Source: Massospora cicadina | Taxonomy: Eukaryota; Entomophthoromycota; Entomophthoromycetes; Entomophthorales; Entomophthoraceae | Direction of reading: 5' to 3' | NCBI GenBank assembly: GCA_022478985.1 | Contig: JAKSZP010017333.1 | Span: forward strand, 1 to 64,000 | DNA length: 64,000 bases | Shown: positions 59,907 to 64,000 of the stretch, one piece after another | How the letters are laid out: each line of letters begins with the position of its first letter | Numbering within the stretch: position 1 is the first letter of the stretch | Position numbers and translations under genes: made by a program | Notes under the pieces: model-generated | The model's database searches: none | What the model was told of the DNA's origin: nothing | Seen by the model: the letters and a program-made list of their open reading frames with translations, nothing else

Positions 59907-60363
59907 TTGGAGTTGGCCGCAACAGGTCCAGAGCTAAATTTCTCCTCCTTCCATTGGTTACTGCATCTGCTCGTTGAGACCAAAAATGCTCACCTACAAG
60001 CAGGACCACACCTGTTTCCTGCTATCAGTGAAATTTGTCTGGGCACACACCAGGTGTCGTCCAAGGTCCTGGTGGACATAGGTGCGTCAGGAAGTTTCAT
60101 AAGTTTGCAGTTGGTGCATTAATTGAGTTGGAGTTGGATTTGGGCCCAGAGGTGGTGGTCAAATCTCCCGCCATACAGTCATCCTACAAGGTGCGTCAAC
60201 TGGTCCCATCCAGAGTGGGAAACTTTAAGTTCTGCAATTATTTATTGGCCATGTCTGATCTGGTATTCCTGATTATCTTTGGTGTGAGTTGGTGGAGACG
60301 CCAACAAGTAAATGTCAACCTGGCCTCAAACATGTTAATCTTTGGAGATGCTCAGGGTGGCTG
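59907..60363 (+). pseudogene. Gypsy-4 aspartic protease
   Basis: 59907-60122 is open: a segment with ETKNAHLQAG leads to KVLVDIGASGSFIS, a retropepsin active site with Asp-Ile-Gly instead of Asp-Ser-Gly. After the stop at 60120 another frame (60035-60364) continues with the second half. One frameshift separates the two. The catalytic Asp is present. Confidence 0.75.
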
Positions 60364-60544
60364 AGAGCTCCCGCTCCTTGACACCTTGGGTACAGCGTGG
60401 AGATGAGGTGCCATCTCCACGCTCTCTACCCCCACAGGCTTTCCTTCCAATCTTCCCCCGTCCCTGGTAGCGTATAAGGATATTTTCAATATGGATAAAG
60501 CTACTCAACTTCCGCAGCACTCAAAGTATGGCCTTAAGTTCTGA

Positions 60545-61338
60545 ATGATGGTAGCCGTGGTGAATATAAAAAGCACATTGTACCCACATATGGCAGAAGA
60601 TGATGCCGCCTTCAACCCATGGTTAAACGACATGCTCCAGAAGGTTTGGTTGTTCAGTGAGACATCCCCAGTTGCCTCACCCATTGTTTTTGCCAAGAAG
60701 GCAGATGGTTCACTTCGCCCCTGCATGGATTACGGTCATCTCAACAATATAACGGTTCATACCCCTACCCCTTCATCTGGAACAGACAATTGGACAAGTA
60801 ATTGTGAAGTTGAGAGTATTTTTATACTTGATCTGGTGAACACCTTTAATCAAATCCGGGTATCCAAAGATCAGGAATGACTTACCACCATTTGGATGAA
60901 GTGAGCATATTCCAATTACGCTTAATGTCTTTTGGTTTGAAGAATGCGCTCACCACATTCCAGCAGATGATCAACGACGTTCTGGGAAATCTGAACAACA
61001 CTTGCGCCGTTTCTTACATTGATGACATCCTCATCCACTCCTCAACACCCAAACAGTACGCCATTAATCTAAAGGCTGTGCTTGCCGCTCTGCGCAAAGT
61101 AGGCCTATTTGTGAAGCCATAAAAGTTTGAGTCCTTACACAATGAGGTTACCTTCTTGAGTAACCTGGTATTAAAAGAAGGTTATTCTATTCCGCCCTGT
61201 AAACTTGAGGCCATCTTTGAGTGGCCTACCACAATGAACCAGAAGAAATTGCAGAGCTCCTTGGGCACCACCATTTTCTTAAAAATTCTCTCCCACCCAC
61301 TTTCAGCTGGCTGCACTGCTGAACCCCCTCAGTGGTAA
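60545..61338 (+). pseudogene. Gypsy-4 reverse transcriptase (catalytic YIDD intact)
   Basis: Pieces: 60545-60880 with ASPIVFAKKADGSLRPCMDY, NNIT and ILDLVNTFNQIRV; 60877-61122 with LMSFGLKNALTTFQQMIND and SYIDDILIHSS; 61156-61338 with EGYSIPPCKLEAIFEWP. Unlike the other gypsy copies here the catalytic pair is intact. Inactivated by stops at the ends of these pieces. This copy looks younger than gypsy-2 and 3. Confidence 0.85.
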
Positions 61339-61740
61339 GAACGTCCCATTCCGTTGGTCCCCAGAATGCCAGCAGGCATTCAGCGCCATCAAATAGGTAT
61401 TTTTGTAGAACTTATGCTCAAGCACGCTGATGCAACCAAAGCCTTCATTGTTGCATGCAACGCCTCTTTCGCCATGGTGGGGGAAGTCTTGATGCAGGAA
61501 CATGATGGGGTGGAGCACCCAGTAGCATATTTTCTCTGAGAATTTACGTCTATAGAGCAGAACTGGGATATTTACAACAAGGAGTTGGAGGCTGTATCAT
61601 GGGAACTAACCCATTAATGATACCTCCTGAAGGGCGCCAAGCATGAGGTGACTGTGTGGACGGACCATCAAGCCCTCATGTACTTTCGTAAACTATAGAA
61701 GTTGGCGATCTGTTAAGACAGGACGTAATGTGACCCAATG
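61320..61740 (+). pseudogene. Gypsy-4 RNase H
   Basis: 61354-61539 contains KAFIVACNASFAMVGEVLMQ (first catalytic Asp changed to Asn) and EHDGVEHPVAYFL. Further on, beyond stops, IEQNWDIYNKELEAV and EVTVWTDHQALMYF (DH motif) are conserved. Confidence 0.75.
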
Positions 61741-61989
61741 CAGTTTTAATTTTGAGTAAAGATTTGTGAAGGAGTCACTGAACGTTATCCCCAAATCCTG
61801 AGCCACAACCCCGCCTTATGTCCAACAGAAGTGGAGGATTAGAGCTCACCACAGTGAATCCGCTGACCCAAGATTTTCCATTGTTCCACCCAAAATTTTT
61901 TTGAAAGATCCAGGCCCAACTGCTCCCCTTTCCACTTGAGTTTTGGCCCACCAGAAATTTTTCCCTGAGCTTGAGTTGTCAGTGAGCTC

Positions 61990-62930
61990 TTGGGCCTGGA
62001 GCACAAGTGTTCCCATTACTCATTGGGTATGGAAGGGATTCTGCATCAGTCTCAATTGTGAGTACCCCATCAACTCTGCACCAAAGTGATTTAAGCTTAC
62101 CACGATCCCCTAGTGTTTGGTCACCCCAGAATGAAAAGTGCCCTGAATTGATGAAGTTTACATACAATTGGCCTGGGATCTAAAAAGACATCCCCGCATG
62201 GATAGCAAGTTGAGTTACCTGTGCATGTGCAAATTCAGACCGCTCTTGGTGGAACGGCCTTATTTACCTGCTGCAACATGCTGAGGGACCATGGATGTCA
62301 GTGTCCGTCAACTTCAAAGTTGAGCTCCCTAAATTGGATGGCCACAATGCAAAAATGGTCATTGTAGACTGGTTCACTAAATTTTCTCTGTATATCCCCT
62401 GCTCAACTTCCATCACCCCTAATGAAACTGCTCATATATTCATCTGCCACGTTTTTTCTATATTTGGCTTACCCCAGGAGATCGTAAGTGATTGGGGTCT
62501 GCAGTTCATGGCACACTTTTGGATGGCCCTTATGGCCATCCTGAAAACTCAATTGTACCAGTTCACAGTGCACCACCCCAATTAGATAGTTAGATGGAGC
62601 AAGTTAATCAAATCCTGGAGCAGTAACTCTGGTGTTACGCCAAAGCTGTGCAGGACACCTGGGAAGACAATCTTCCAATGGCTCAGTTTACTTACAATAA
62701 TGCCTCGCGCACAATCACAAGGTTTTCATCATATAAAGAGACATTGAGGTACAACCCTTCCTTTTCTCCTGGACCCTGTCTTCGTCCCAAGGTTCCAAAA
62801 GCAGCGGAGCATGCCCAGCAAATATGGGCCACTCATTCCCTGGTCTGCAAGCACCATACTAAAATGATCACTGACTATAATAAACTCGCTGATCAAAAGT
62901 TCCTGATTGCCCCCAATTTTAGGTAGGCTC
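61990..62930 (+). pseudogene. Gypsy-4 integrase
   Basis: The zinc-finger part is only partly readable (about 62080-62250, HP.MK... followed by C...C.). The core piece 62295-62585 reads MSVSVNFKVELP, then MVIVDWFTKFSLYIPC and LPQEIVSDWGLQF; in the first motif Asp is Asn, while the second catalytic Asp is kept. The region with the catalytic Glu is in another frame after the stop at 62583. 62648-62926 has WEDNLPMAQFTYNNASRTI. Confidence 0.75.
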
Positions 62931-63036
62931 ACAAGTAATGCCTAACACCCACTACCTGTGCATCAAGGTCCCCTCAAGAATGTTCGTGAGTAAGCAAATC
63001 AGGACCTTATGAAGTTGTTGAAGATCTGGAAATAAT

Positions 63037-63340
63037 TTGTTTCACTTGGTGCTCCCACCCTACTGGAAACAGCATCCAGTTTTCAACGCCTCCCAGCTAT
63101 CCCCCTTTTCCAGCATCCCACCCACTAACCCTGAACCAGTCATTTTGGAGGAGTTGGCCAAATATGAGGTGGAAGATATTTGGCGTTGCAGCAGTTCTGC
63201 TGCTTGGTTCAGTACCTGGTGGCTTGGAAGGGCTTCCCATCCTACAAAAGCATCAGGGTCAATGCTTGTAATCATGCCAACTGTCACAAGTTGGCAGAGG
63301 CGTGCCATGTGGCGCACCTGGATGCCCCTCACTTGTAATG
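63037..63340 (+). pseudogene. Gypsy-4 chromodomain-like tail
   Basis: HPVFNASQLSPFSSIP and EELAKYEVEDIW precede YLVAWKGFPSYKS in the next frame, the order of a chromovirus integrase end. One frameshift at about 63190. Confidence 0.65.
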
Positions 63341-63522
63341 GTCAAGGCGTTTCCCAACTGCCACATCGCCCTAACATTCCCTATTGCAATGATCAGGGCC
63401 AAGGGTGATGAACACAATCATAACAAATTTTGAAAATTGCAATACAATGAATCATATGCCTCAAATTTAAACTTTAACAATTACCTTGAGGTTGACAAGG
63501 AGGGTAATCCTCATAAATAGCG

Positions 63523-63710
63523 CTCTGGCAATAGATACTGCCAAGTCCAATGTTACCAAATATGGCAGCAAGGGTGTAGATCCTTATGAATGAAGCTCTG
63601 GCTAACCAAATATGGCTAAGTTGATGTCTTCAAATGTGTTGATAGGGATAAAATTCCTTGCAAATGGTGCTCTTGCCAACCAGATGCCGCCACTTTAGAT
63701 GAGCTGGACA
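63523..63710. repeat. Degenerate tandem repeat, 73-74-bp unit
   Basis: Units start at CTCTGGC (63523, 63596) and CTCTTGCC (63670). In one plus frame a repeated NPxxxALANQM-like pattern is seen between stops, so the repeat may once have been coding. Confidence 0.5.
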
Positions 63711-63729
63711 TGCCTCTCAGAAATGGTAA

Positions 63730-63999
63730 TCAGGCGAGTCAGAGGCCGCCAAAACTTTTTTAATTAATTTAAAATTTATAGATAAGGATGTCAACAAAGG
63801 TTCAGGCTTTGAGAATAATCCAAAGCAAAATAATAAACGCGGAAAAGTTTCTACAACCACAAAGGTACTTGATCCTAGTGCTGTGTTGGGTCTTGACAAC
63901 GAAATTGAGGGTCTAGATCCCCAGGTTATGTCTGCCATTGAGAAGTTGCCCGCGGACTTTGCAGAGAACAAGACCCACTCTTCCCCCAAAACCTGGTAA
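63730..63999 (+). CDS. Unidentified open frame, no ATG, hydrophilic
   Basis: Open from 63730 (after a TAA at 63727) to a TAA at 63997, 89 codons. Starts within an open stretch, so it may continue a frame-shifted upstream exon or gag. Composition: Lys/Asn-rich first half, acidic second half (GLDNEIEGLDPQVMSAIEKL). No known motif. It could be a gag N-terminal part or a host exon; I cannot decide. Confidence 0.35.
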   Translation, partial: SGESEAAKTFLINLKFIDKDVNKGSGFENNPKQNNKRGKVSTTTKVLDPSAVLGLDNEIEGLDPQVMSAIEKLPADFAENKTHSSPKTW

Positions 64000-64000
64000 A

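Larger units (their letters stand above)
58923..63410 (+). mobile_element. Gypsy-4, chromodomain-type Ty3/gypsy element
   Basis: Same lineage as gypsy-1. LTR 58923-59716, conserved post-LTR palindrome, protease (59907-60360), RT (60545-61320), RNase H (61320-61730), integrase (61990-62930), chromodomain tail (63037-63340). Again no gag between primer region and protease. I found no 3' LTR: after 63410 the sequence changes to unrelated tandem repeats. Confidence 0.8.

Overview
This is a repeat-dominated eukaryotic window with one convincing host gene. Most of the 64 kb consists of retrotransposons inserted into each other at different times: two classes of Ty3/gypsy element with pol motifs (two of the four carry a C-terminal chromodomain-like tail), non-LTR (LINE) elements with a CCHC ORF1 and an endonuclease/RT/zinc-finger ORF2, several families of solo LTR, and tRNA-derived SINEs. 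The style of the elements (chromodomain gypsy with Tf1-like integrase, LINE with a C-terminal zf-RVT finger) and the compact single-exon gene suggest a TE-rich fungus. This assignment is inference and not firm.

Layout, left to right. 1-1765: minus-strand LINE-B, cut by the window edge. 2800-4485: decayed ORF1 of a more distant LINE-C, minus strand. 5304-5700: two short minisatellites. 6411-12420: decayed gypsy-2 on plus, split by a two-LTR non-autonomous element (7134-9733) that is itself split by a solo LTR (7927-8783). 12923-19740: gypsy-1 with both LTRs, split in its RT by a second solo LTR of the same family (15538-16384). 21640-22951 and 29411-29790: an inverted pair of an unnamed repeat; its right arm is split by the full-length LINE-A1 (22952-29393), which carries a 1154-bp solo LTR. 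29805-38237: gypsy-3 with an insertion in its RT. 40498-42661: LTR end, third solo LTR, a SINE and another solo LTR. 43936-44967: the host gene. 45471-45716: second SINE. 47045-51442: two large solo LTRs. 52895-58800: an LTR split by the full-length LINE-A2. 58923-63410: gypsy-4. 63523-63999: degenerate tandem repeat and an unidentified open frame.

The host gene encodes a 343-residue protein that aligns along its length with the N-terminal helical domain of LST2/ZFYVE28 (a negative regulator of EGFR signalling in animals), but without the C-terminal FYVE finger.

Most TE genes are broken. Many of the visible damaging changes are C-to-T or G-to-A, and several catalytic Asp-to-Asn changes would arise at CpG sites, so methylation-linked decay or a RIP-like process is likely. 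The most informative features are the target-site duplications, which give the order of insertion, a solo-LTR family with a conserved hairpin just before AATAAA, and 31-48 nt micro-retroposons, one of which shares its target site with LINE-A2.
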